Shown here piece after piece: positions 1-5,595 of a stretch of 5,632 nucleotides of DNA. The stretch is from the NCBI GenBank assembly GCA_007135385.1, contig SLIY01000015.1, forward strand, positions 1-5,632. Direction: 5' to 3'. Position numbers and translations under genes: made by a program. The notes beneath the pieces are model-generated. The model was not told the origin of the DNA. It made no database searches and worked only from the letters and a program-made list of their open reading frames with translations. Numbering within the stretch: position 1 is the stretch's first letter; each line of letters begins with the position of its first letter. This stretch comes from Leptolyngbyaceae cyanobacterium CSSed165cm_216. Lineage in GTDB: Bacteria; Cyanobacteriota; Cyanobacteriia; Phormidesmidales; Phormidesmidaceae.

Positions 1-77
1 ACATGACGGGTTGTAGACTTGAGCATCATAGCCAGACATTGCCTATAGGACTACATCGTTCTGTCTTTGTATTAAAC

Positions 78-114
78 CTTATCCAAGTCCAGAAGTGGAA
101 TTTTGCTTGGTAAG
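78..114 (+). promoter_or_regulatory. Leader hairpin upstream of the aminotransferase gene
   Basis: A 13-pair imperfect hairpin lies 41 bases before the ATG at 156. CTTA (78-81) pairs with TAAG (111-114), CCAAG (83-87) with CTTGG (106-110), and TCCA (88-91) with TGGA (96-99) around a GAAG loop. T82 is a single-base bulge and ATTTTG (100-105) a six-base bulge. The structure is seen directly; its role is not known. It could be a 5' untranslated structure of the aminotransferase mRNA or the 3' end of an upstream transcript, although no T-tract follows it. No promoter in 1-77 is convincing: TATAGG at 44-49 and TATTAA at 70-75 are only weak -10 candidates. Confidence 0.4.
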
Positions 115-155
115 CTGAAGGCTTGTTCTTTGATTGCAGAGTTGGGTGGCAAGGC

Positions 156-1304
156 ATGGAAAACAAATTAATGCTAATGATTCCGGGGCCGACCCCGGTT
201 CCCGAACCGGTGTTGCTGGCCATGGCCAAGCACCCCATGGGACATCGCAGTGGTGAGTTTAGCGCCCTCATGGGCGAGGTGACCGCAGGTCTGAAGTGGC
301 TGCACCAGACGAGCCATGATGTGCTGATTCTCGCCGCTAGCGGGACTGGGGCGATGGAAGCAGGCATGATCAACTTTTTGAGTGCAGGCGATAAGGTGCT
401 GGTGGGCAATAACGGTAAGTTTGGCGAGCGCTGGGGCAAAGTAGCCCGAGCCTATGGCCTAGACACCCAGGAAATTACCGCTGAATGGGGTAAGCCGCTG
501 AACCCCGATGACTTTAAAGCGGCCCTAGAGGCTGATACCGCCAAAGCAATTAAGGCGGTGATTATCACCCACAGCGAAACGTCAACTGGGGTACTCAACG
601 ATCTCGAGACCATTAACCGCCATGTCAAAGCCCATGGGGCCTTGATCCTGGTAGATGCCGTCACCAGCCTGGGTGCCTGTTCTGTGCCTGTGGACGAGTG
701 GGGTCTAGATGTGGTGGCCTCTGGCTCCCAAAAAGGCTATATGCTACCCCCGGGGCTAGCCTTCGTTAGCGTCAGCCCCAAAGCCTGGGACGCCTATGAG
801 ACGGCCACCTTGCCCAAGTTCTACCTGGATCTAAAGCCCTACAGCCAGGGGGCGGCTAAAAACACGACACCGTTTACCCCACCAGTGAATCTGTTCTTTG
901 GCCTGCACGCCGCCCTGCAAATGATGCAAAAAGAAGGACTAGCAGCTATTTTTGCCCGTCACGATCGTCAGCGACGCGCTACCCGAGCCGCTATGCAGGC
1001 CCTCAACCTACCGCTGTTTGGGGCTGATGACTGTGCTAGCCCAGCAATTACCGCCGTCATGCCCCAACAGGTGGAGGCAGAGCAAATTCGCTCGGTGATG
1101 AAAAAGCAGTTTGATATTGCTTTAGCTGGCGGTCAAGACCACCTGAAGGGCAAGATCTTTCGGGTCGGTCACCTGGGCTTTGTGGGCGATCGCGATATTC
1201 TCACAGCAGTAGGGGCCCTAGAAGCCACCCTGACTAAGTTGGGCTATGGCCAGTTCACCCCTGGGGCTGGGATCAACGCCGCTGGGCAGATTCTGCTGGG
1301 TTAA
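156..1304 (+). CDS. Class V PLP-dependent aminotransferase, alanine/serine-glyoxylate aminotransferase family
   Basis: The product (382 residues from the ATG at 156) is a fold-type I PLP enzyme that should transfer an amino group from alanine or serine to glyoxylate, giving glycine in the cytosolic photorespiratory 2-phosphoglycolate pathway. Visible family marks: the N-terminal MLMIPGPTPVPE segment (residues 6-17), GHRSGEF just after it, SGTGAMEA in the cofactor phosphate-binding region, LVDAVTSLGA with Asp167 expected to contact the pyridine nitrogen, and SGSQKGYMLPPG with Lys193 as the expected Schiff-base lysine. Length matches the family (about 380). A TTG at 123 would add 11 residues (MFFDCRVGWQG) that do not resemble the family; the ATG at 156 has GGGTGG six bases upstream and gives the usual MxNKxMLMIPGP-like start. 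It converges on the pentapeptide gene. The amino donor cannot be read from sequence. Old cyanobacterial annotations call this family 'soluble hydrogenase 42 kDa subunit', which the PLP motifs contradict. Confidence 0.95.
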   Translation: MENKLMLMIPGPTPVPEPVLLAMAKHPMGHRSGEFSALMGEVTAGLKWLHQTSHDVLILAASGTGAMEAGMINFLSAGDKVLVGNNGKFGERWGKVARAYGLDTQEITAEWGKPLNPDDFKAALEADTAKAIKAVIITHSETSTGVLNDLETINRHVKAHGALILVDAVTSLGACSVPVDEWGLDVVASGSQKGYMLPPGLAFVSVSPKAWDAYETATLPKFYLDLKPYSQGAAKNTTPFTPPVNLFFGLHAALQMMQKEGLAAIFARHDRQRRATRAAMQALNLPLFGADDCASPAITAVMPQQVEAEQIRSVMKKQFDIALAGGQDHLKGKIFRVGHLGFVGDRDILTAVGALEATLTKLGYGQFTPGAGINAAGQILLG

Positions 1305-1347
1305 TCTTGCAGCACTAGAGGTCGTGCATTTGTGGCTCCCTAACCTA

Positions 1348-1367
1348 GAGTCCACCATCGTAGACTC
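1348..1367. terminator. Weak hairpin in the convergent gap (possible bidirectional 3' end)
   Basis: The 95-base gap between the two converging stop codons contains GAGTC (1348-1352) and GACTC (1363-1367) as a 5-base inverted repeat with a 10-base loop. Smaller GCAC/GTGC pairs are at 1312-1327 and 1385-1400. None is followed by a T-run on either strand, so this is not a classical intrinsic terminator. It is recorded because transcripts from both sides must end hereabouts. Confidence 0.2.
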
Positions 1368-1399
1368 AGTCGTTGAGCCGCAATGCACCGCCTACCGTG

Positions 1400-2161
1400 C
1401 TAAGGTTGGCTGCCATCGGGCAAAATCGCCCCTGTAAAATCCGTATTGTGGAGGGTGGCCCCCGTGAGGTCAGCCCCTCGTAGATTGGCCCCGCGCAAAA
1501 TAGCTCCTGTGAGATCGGCATAGCTGAGATCAGCCCCCTGCAGGTTAACCTCAGTCAAATCAGTTTTAGGGGCATCGGGGCGGAAATTTTGGCCTAGGTG
1601 GGCACGGCAGAGCTTGGCCCCCCTGAGGTCAGCCTGGGCGAGCTGAGCCCCGCTAAGGTCCGCATAGCTGAGGTTCGCTCCTTGCAGGTTGGCTCGCCGC
1701 AGGTTGGTCTGCTGGTCAGAGGTGGGACGACAGTCGGTTTCAATCAACCAAGCCTGGGCCAGGTTAGCGTCCTGAAAATTAACGCCGCAGAGAATCGCTT
1801 TAATCAGGTTGGCCTGGGGGAGTTGGGCCTGCACAAACACGGCTCCACTCAGATCGGCATCTCGCAGTTGCACCTGGGCACATTCAGCGGCGGTAAAGTT
1901 AGCCCCCCACAGCAGCGCCTCACTGAGGTCGGCCTGGGTAAAGTTACCTTTGGCAAAGTGGGTGCGCCCTAACCGTGACTGGCGCAAATCACTGGCGCTA
2001 AAATCTGCCCCACTGAGGTCCACTTGCAAGAGCTCAATTTCCAGCAACCTCAGGCCGGAGAAAACGCGATCGCCCGCTCGATAGCGCGCCAATAGCTCCC
2101 TAGCATCCATGGATTTGCCATAGCCAACAACATCAGCAGTGTACTGTATTTGCTTTTTCAT
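1400..2161 (-). CDS. Pentapeptide-repeat protein
   Basis: The 253-residue product is nearly all A(D/N)LxX pentapeptides, which fold as a right-handed square beta-helix (Rfr fold). Repeats run in register from about residue 47 to 191, including a degenerate pair (TDCRP, TSDQQ; 142-151). An eight-residue insertion, NFRPDAPK (192-199), shifts the register, and the helix resumes to the C-terminal AILPDGSQP. Residues 18-35 (MDARELLARYRAGDRVFSG region) match the short N-terminal cap (ELLxRYxxGxRxF) that usually opens cyanobacterial members. The first ATG (2161) gives 17 further residues (MKKQIQYTADVVGYGKS); the ATG at 2110 is an equally plausible start, and neither has a good Shine-Dalgarno sequence. 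No signal peptide or membrane segment is seen, so it is likely cytosolic. It lies 65 bases downstream of hemJ on the same strand. Partner and role are unknown; such repeats in cyanobacteria mostly lack assigned functions. Confidence 0.93.
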   Translation of the reverse strand: MKKQIQYTADVVGYGKSMDARELLARYRAGDRVFSGLRLLEIELLQVDLSGADFSASDLRQSRLGRTHFAKGNFTQADLSEALLWGANFTAAECAQVQLRDADLSGAVFVQAQLPQANLIKAILCGVNFQDANLAQAWLIETDCRPTSDQQTNLRRANLQGANLSYADLSGAQLAQADLRGAKLCRAHLGQNFRPDAPKTDLTEVNLQGADLSYADLTGAILRGANLRGADLTGATLHNTDFTGAILPDGSQP

Positions 2162-2226
2162 GACCTAGCCGCTGGCAGTGCCGATGGTGAAACAGCGAGG
2201 CGTTAAAGGGAGTCATCCATAAAAAC

Positions 2227-2784
2227 TCACTTAGCCAACGCTTTCTCCTTATCCAACCGACGCTTGCGGGCATAGAGCTGAATCGTCGCCGCCATAAATA
2301 CCACCAACCCAGCCATCAGCCAAGTGGTTGCCCCGGTCGGGAAATTGTTCTTAAAGATCACCAGCATCACGATCGCCACCAACAGCAGAGTAGGGGCCTC
2401 ATTCAAAGCCCGCAACTGCTGACTTGACCATTGGCATTCCCCCCGATGGAGCTGACGCATTAGACGACCACAATAAAAGTGGTAGCCCAATAGTATAGCC
2501 ACCAGACCAAGCTTAATGTGCATCCAGCCATCTTTGAGGTAATCGGGCATTTGTACCAGCAGGCCAATAGCCATCGCCACCGTCACCACCATGCCAGGGG
2601 TGGTAATGATGCCATACAAGCGTTTTTCCATGAGCTCGTACTGGTTTTTGAGAATACTCTGGGCCGGTTCTGGCTCAGCCTCGGCTTCCACATGGTAGAT
2701 GAACAACCGCACCAGGTAGAACAGACCGGCAAACCACACCACCACACCGATAATATGAAACGCTTTAAACCAGTAATACGCCAT
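2227..2784 (-). CDS. hemJ: Protoporphyrinogen IX oxidase, HemJ type (membrane protein)
   Basis: HemJ carries out the six-electron oxidation of protoporphyrinogen IX to protoporphyrin IX, the last common step before the heme and chlorophyll branches; in most cyanobacteria it replaces HemG/HemY. The 185-residue protein begins MAYYWFKAFHIIGVVVWFAGLFYLVR, the family's N-terminal helix with His10 and Trp17. It also has EKRLYGIITTPGM (53-65), DGWMHIKLGLV (85-95, His89 and Lys91) and LNEAPTLLLVAIVMLVIFK (127-145), all typical. Hydrophobic segments at about 8-28, 58-78, 89-106, 131-144 and 154-171 indicate an integral membrane protein, followed by a basic tail (ARKRRLDKEK). The last segment, after FPTG, is, as recalled, common in cyanobacterial members. 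The start is supported by AAGGA at 2791-2795, six bases before the ATG. The stop TGA at 2227 lies 65 bases before the pentapeptide gene, so the two could be cotranscribed. No clear promoter is recognised upstream. Confidence 0.95.
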   Translation of the reverse strand: MAYYWFKAFHIIGVVVWFAGLFYLVRLFIYHVEAEAEPEPAQSILKNQYELMEKRLYGIITTPGMVVTVAMAIGLLVQMPDYLKDGWMHIKLGLVAILLGYHFYCGRLMRQLHRGECQWSSQQLRALNEAPTLLLVAIVMLVIFKNNFPTGATTWLMAGLVVFMAATIQLYARKRRLDKEKALAK

Positions 2785-2790
2785 AGTGTT

Positions 2791-2795
2791 TCCTT
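2791..2795 (-). promoter_or_regulatory. Ribosome binding site of hemJ
   Basis: On the minus strand AAGGA is followed by six bases (AACACT) and the hemJ ATG. It is the best Shine-Dalgarno match in front of any gene in the window and fixes the hemJ start at 2784. Confidence 0.7.
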
Positions 2796-2980
2796 GAATC
2801 CCGAGCGTTACACCCGGGGGGATGTTTCAAACCGTTAAGTACGCTTTTCATTGTTATGCAAGGGTTTGGCCTTGAAAAGGTGAGTGCGACGGTTCTTAAT
2901 GTTTGTGGCGCTTCCCATGACCTTGGCCAAAGCAGTTGGCCGCTCAGGAATGAATGTCTGAAGCTATGGCGGCTGGGTAT

Positions 2981-3005
2981 AATCCCTGAGCAAGCATTCA
3001 GGATT
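2981..3005. other. Second hairpin in the TPR-hemJ gap
   Basis: CCTGA (2985-2989) pairs with TCAGG (2998-3002), with a G-T pair inside and three A-T pairs (2981-2983 with 3003-3005) outside a bulged C2984. It sits only two bases from the hairpin at 3008-3040, so the two form a tandem structure between the TPR gene and hemJ. It may reinforce termination or protect the 3' end of the TPR transcript. On the plus strand it overlaps a chance-looking TATAAT at 2978-2983. Confidence 0.3.
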
Positions 3006-3007
3006 TA

Positions 3008-3040
3008 GGGTTAAACAGGGCTGAACCTAGCCCTCAACCC
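3008..3040 (-). terminator. Hairpin after the TPR gene, probable transcript end
   Basis: Seven bases past the TAG stop of the TPR gene there is a two-part stem. The inner stem AGGGCT/AGCCCT (3017-3022 with 3029-3034) is perfect, with a six-base loop. The outer stem GGGTT/AACCC (3008-3012 with 3036-3040) closes over an internal loop. Reading on the minus strand, the inner stem is followed by GTTTAA, only three Ts. The placement fits a 3' end for the minus-strand gene; efficiency as an intrinsic terminator is doubtful because the T-tract is short. Confidence 0.45.
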
Positions 3041-3046
3041 ATGCCC

Positions 3047-5341
3047 CTATAACCGTCGCAACACTTGAGGCAGCAGTTCACCAGGCACCTGGGACAGGGC
3101 TGCTTGCTGCCCAGCAATGCCGATAATCTCAAAATGAAGATGCACGGTGTAGACCAGGGCCGTCACCAAGGTATCCAATTGCTCAGGGCTGTCACGCCAG
3201 CCTTCGTAGGCGAGCAGGCAATTTTGTAGGGACACCTGCAAGTGACTCTGGCGCTGCGGTAACTCACTGTCGGGCAGCGCCTGGGCCATGTAAGCGTGCA
3301 CCACCCCAACGCTGTGGAAGGTGGCCCACAGGTCAAAGCCTAGAGGCTGCGGATTAGCGGACTGGAGAGCTTTATCGGCCGCTTTGAGGGCCGTCTCATA
3401 GGCCCTGGCGGCATGCTGGAGGGCCTGTAGCCGGTTGGGTACGTGCTCGGCTAAATCGAACCAGGCTGTGCCCAGGTTGTTGTGGGTAGCGGCACAGCCA
3501 GTTGGGGTCGTAGCCATGGTGCGGTAGGACAGGGCCGCTGTATAGGCGGCAATGGCCCGCTCTAACAGCCAGGCCGGCCGCTCATGCTGGGCCAAACTCC
3601 AGCAGGCAATCCCCAGATTGTTCTGGATCATGGCGTAGGTCTGAGGATCCGCCTGGGGCGATTGCTGGGCTAGGGCGGCTTCATAGGCTTTAATGGCGCT
3701 GGTCAGATGGTGCTGGGGACTCTGGTATTTGGCCAACTCCCAGTGGACTGTGCCCAAACCGTTTTGCAGGTTACCGTGGTCTTGGGGCGATCGCACCACT
3801 GGATCGCAATCCAGAGCTTGATTATAGGCATGCCGTGACTTTTCCAACCAGGGGAGTGGGTCATCGTCATTAGCCAGCAAACCATACACCGTGGCCAGGT
3901 TGCTATAGAGCCGCCCCAGGGTATCTGCCGGAGCACTGTGCTGACAGTTGTCCAAGGCCGTTTGGTAAGTGTCAATGCTGCGATGCAGCCAGGCGACGGC
4001 GGCCGCTCCAGTCTTCTGCTGCGATCGCAACCAATAGAGACTGGCCAGGTCGTTCAGCGTGTCACACCAGTCGGTCTCTCCCACTAGCAGCCCGGCGCTC
4101 GCTCGCTCATAGGCGGCCACGGTAAAGTCCAGCAGAGCTGGGGACGCCGGAGTATGGTCGACAACATTGCGACTGATCTGCCCCAACGCCAGATAGGCCC
4201 GAGCAATGGTCAAGGGTCCAGCCTGCTGACGAATCAAGGTGTGAATGTACTGCCACAGGCGGTTGATATCCTCACTATCCACCAATTCTGAGGGCAATGA
4301 CGGCAAAACGGTAGCATCAGCCCCAGTCCTGGCGTCAGCAGGATCAGGAGGCTGTATCGCCTTTGCCGCTTCTGCTTCTGCCTGGTGCAACTCCTCCAGT
4401 ACCTCCTGGGGGACCGTGCCTAACGGTGGCATGACCATGGCCGAAAATGCCTCATGGTCAGTGGCTGCAAACGTGACTGGGACGGTTGAGGCCGTCTGGT
4501 TCGGCGGCACAGCCGCCAGGGGTGAGGTGGATGTCACCCCCTGAAGCTCAGTCCCAGCCGGGTCAGGTTCAGCGGTAGACGATGTGGCAGCGGTGCTTTC
4601 CCCAGAGGTATCTGGCTCCAATGTCGCTAAGTCTTGCCGCAGGACGGTCCACAGATCGGGTCGATCAACGGGATCAACTGAATCGGCCGGATCAGCGTGA
4701 TCAGCAGGCTCCGGCGGGGCAGAGACAGCGGCCGGGCCAGGGGCCATCGAGGCATGGTCGGGGGCACGATCTGGGGCCGGAGCCGGGGAGATGGGGTCAC
4801 CAGCAAACTCAAATAGACCACTGCGCGATCGCCAAAAGGTAGGCACCGACTGGCGAATTTTGGTCAGCCAGGGCCGAGGTACCCACACCAGGAGACGGCA
4901 GTCCAATTGAGTCAGCAAGGCATCGACCCGAATCAGGGAAGCCAGAAACCGGTTTTGCAGGGTAGGGGACTGGCGGGTCAGTTGATCGACCCCCACAATT
5001 TGAAACACCGGAATGATCGGGTTGCTGGCTTGCAGTAGCCGCTGCCGCTTTAACCAAACCAGAACCTCCCGCACCAGGTCAGGATGCTGCGCATCCAGTC
5101 GTAGGGTAACGACGGGGGACAACCGCGATCGCACCGTATCCGCCAGAGGTACTGTCTCGGGATAGGGGCTAAAGTGAGCTTCTAACTGCTCGGCCAGTTG
5201 AGCTTGCAAGGCCCCATTGTCACAGACTGCAATCAGCAACTGGCGACGCAAATTCAGCTGCAGGGCCAACCTCAGCTCTTGATAGGTTTCTTGGTTATGG
5301 CCCAAGAAGGTTTGAGAATCCAGATGCACAGCAACGGTCAT
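3047..5341 (-). CDS. Large protein: degenerate P-loop NTPase-like N-terminus, Pro/Ala/Asp linker, TPR-like repeats
   Basis: The 764-residue product has three parts. Residues 1-182 alternate predicted beta strands and helices in the order of a P-loop domain: QLLIAVCDNGALQ (34-46) sits where a Walker A loop would be but lacks GxxxxGK(S/T), PIIPVFQIVGVDQL (108-121) resembles Walker B with Asp119, and RLLVWVPRPWL (149-159) is a later strand. Residues 183-350 are low-complexity Pro, Ala, Asp and Ser, probably flexible. Residues about 360-735 are helical TPR-like repeats with the consensus NNLGxAxxxLA...A..AY..AL at 481, 527, 574 and 621, spaced 46-47, with weaker units near 382, 429 and 675. No signal peptide or membrane helix is seen, so it is probably cytosolic. 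TPRs suggest a protein-binding scaffold; the partner is unknown and ATP binding seems unlikely. The ATG at 5341 lacks a good Shine-Dalgarno sequence. I do not recognise a named gene. Confidence 0.9.
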   Translation of the reverse strand: MTVAVHLDSQTFLGHNQETYQELRLALQLNLRRQLLIAVCDNGALQAQLAEQLEAHFSPYPETVPLADTVRSRLSPVVTLRLDAQHPDLVREVLVWLKRQRLLQASNPIIPVFQIVGVDQLTRQSPTLQNRFLASLIRVDALLTQLDCRLLVWVPRPWLTKIRQSVPTFWRSRSGLFEFAGDPISPAPAPDRAPDHASMAPGPAAVSAPPEPADHADPADSVDPVDRPDLWTVLRQDLATLEPDTSGESTAATSSTAEPDPAGTELQGVTSTSPLAAVPPNQTASTVPVTFAATDHEAFSAMVMPPLGTVPQEVLEELHQAEAEAAKAIQPPDPADARTGADATVLPSLPSELVDSEDINRLWQYIHTLIRQQAGPLTIARAYLALGQISRNVVDHTPASPALLDFTVAAYERASAGLLVGETDWCDTLNDLASLYWLRSQQKTGAAAVAWLHRSIDTYQTALDNCQHSAPADTLGRLYSNLATVYGLLANDDDPLPWLEKSRHAYNQALDCDPVVRSPQDHGNLQNGLGTVHWELAKYQSPQHHLTSAIKAYEAALAQQSPQADPQTYAMIQNNLGIACWSLAQHERPAWLLERAIAAYTAALSYRTMATTPTGCAATHNNLGTAWFDLAEHVPNRLQALQHAARAYETALKAADKALQSANPQPLGFDLWATFHSVGVVHAYMAQALPDSELPQRQSHLQVSLQNCLLAYEGWRDSPEQLDTLVTALVYTVHLHFEIIGIAGQQAALSQVPGELLPQVLRRL
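4654..4702 (-). repeat. Nine-base coding minisatellite (D-x-x tripeptide repeat)
   Basis: GATC occurs at 4654, 4663, 4672, 4690 and 4699, exactly nine bases apart, with a decayed AATC at the missing position 4681. On the coding strand this gives Asp at residues 214, 217, 220, 223, 226 and 229 of the TPR protein linker, a tripeptide repeat of Asp-Pro/Arg/Ser/His-Ala/Val type. It looks like an in-frame tandem expansion within a flexible linker. Confidence 0.7.
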
Positions 5342-5479
5342 GGTGGATAAGATGCAGGGCAGGACATACAGACTCAGCAGTCTTTACTTAGTTATGCCCT
5401 TCTTCTATTACACTTCATTCTTCAGCCGATGGTTTCAGGAAAACAGATGATTTCAAGTCATGATTCAGTTCTCTTTTCT

Positions 5480-5524
5480 CCCCCATCCCCCACAGACCCA
5501 CCCCTAGCCCATCCCAAGAGGGGA
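5480..5524. repeat. C-rich dispersed repeat, copy 1
   Basis: This 45-base unit recurs at 5552-5595 with a single C/deletion difference. It includes CCCCT (5501-5505) and AGGGG (5519-5523) as a short inverted repeat. Its minus strand reads GGGATGGGCTAGGGGTGGG over 5497-5515, a four-tract G-quadruplex pattern with loops of 2, 3 and 1 bases. Confidence 0.8.
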
Positions 5525-5526
5525 TG

Positions 5527-5554
5527 CCGATACCCGACACCCGATACCCGACCC
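5527..5554. repeat. Heptamer tandem repeat (STRR-like), four units
   Basis: Four consecutive seven-base units, CCGATAC, CCGACAC, CCGATAC and CCGACCC, run without gaps. Short tandemly repeated heptamers of this C-rich kind (STRR) are an established feature of cyanobacterial intergenic DNA. The array fills the space between the two copies of the longer repeat and overlaps the start of the second by three bases. Confidence 0.75.
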
Positions 5555-5595
5555 CCATCCCCACAGACCCACCCCTAGCCCATCCCAAGAGGGGA
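5552..5595. repeat. C-rich dispersed repeat, copy 2
   Basis: This is identical to copy 1 except for four rather than five Cs after the CAT, so it is 44 bases long. The same G-quadruplex pattern is on the minus strand at 5568-5586. A third start, CCATCCCC at 5613-5620, follows but diverges at once and is cut by the window end. Confidence 0.8.

Larger units (their letters stand above)
2785..3046. other. Intergenic region between the TPR gene and hemJ
   Basis: This 262-base gap holds the two hairpins described separately, a perfect inverted repeat GGCCAA/TTGGCC at 2925-2941 with a five-base loop, and a further TTGGCC at 2866-2871. The hemJ promoter must lie here if hemJ is not read through from upstream, but no -35/-10 pair of good quality is visible on the minus strand. 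A 27-codon open frame (2835-2918, minus) is present but carries no recognisable feature. Confidence 0.4.
1186..5132. repeat. HIP1 octamers (GCGATCGC), six scattered copies
   Basis: Exact palindromic GCGATCGC sites begin at 1186, 2066, 3787, 4021, 4825 and 5125; the span given runs from first to last. All lie inside coding sequence: one in the aminotransferase gene, one in the pentapeptide gene and four in the TPR gene. About one per 940 bases is far above chance for an octamer and is a recognised signature of many cyanobacterial genomes. hemJ has none. Confidence 0.9.

Noticed and set aside
123..155. TTG start at 123 extending the aminotransferase by 11 residues
   Set aside because: The extra residues do not resemble the family N-terminus, and the ATG at 156 gives the expected start and length.
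26..439. Minus-strand 137-codon frame across the start of the aminotransferase gene
   Set aside because: It is antisense to strongly conserved aminotransferase coding sequence and has no recognisable domain.
1598..1972. Plus-strand open frame of 124 codons and an overlapping one at 1809-2084
   Set aside because: Both are antisense shadows of the pentapeptide gene; their own repetitive look comes from the 15-base periodicity of the coding strand.
2764..2851. Minus-strand 28-codon upstream frame from ATG at 2851 overlapping the hemJ start
   Set aside because: It runs out of frame into hemJ and stops 21 bases inside, with no Shine-Dalgarno sequence; a chance frame is the simpler reading.
2978..2983. 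Perfect TATAAT on the plus strand
   Set aside because: There is no -35 at the right distance, no plus-strand gene follows, and it overlaps a hairpin stem; likely chance.
4582..4842. Plus-strand frame rich in Arg, Gln, Asp and Pro opposite the TPR linker
   Set aside because: Its composition follows from the low-complexity linker on the other strand; no start signal or family resemblance.
5480..5595. Two 44-45 base repeats separated by 27 bases, looking like a minimal CRISPR array
   Set aside because: There are only two repeats, the 'spacer' is itself a heptamer repeat, there are no cas genes, and the sequence is C-rich low complexity.
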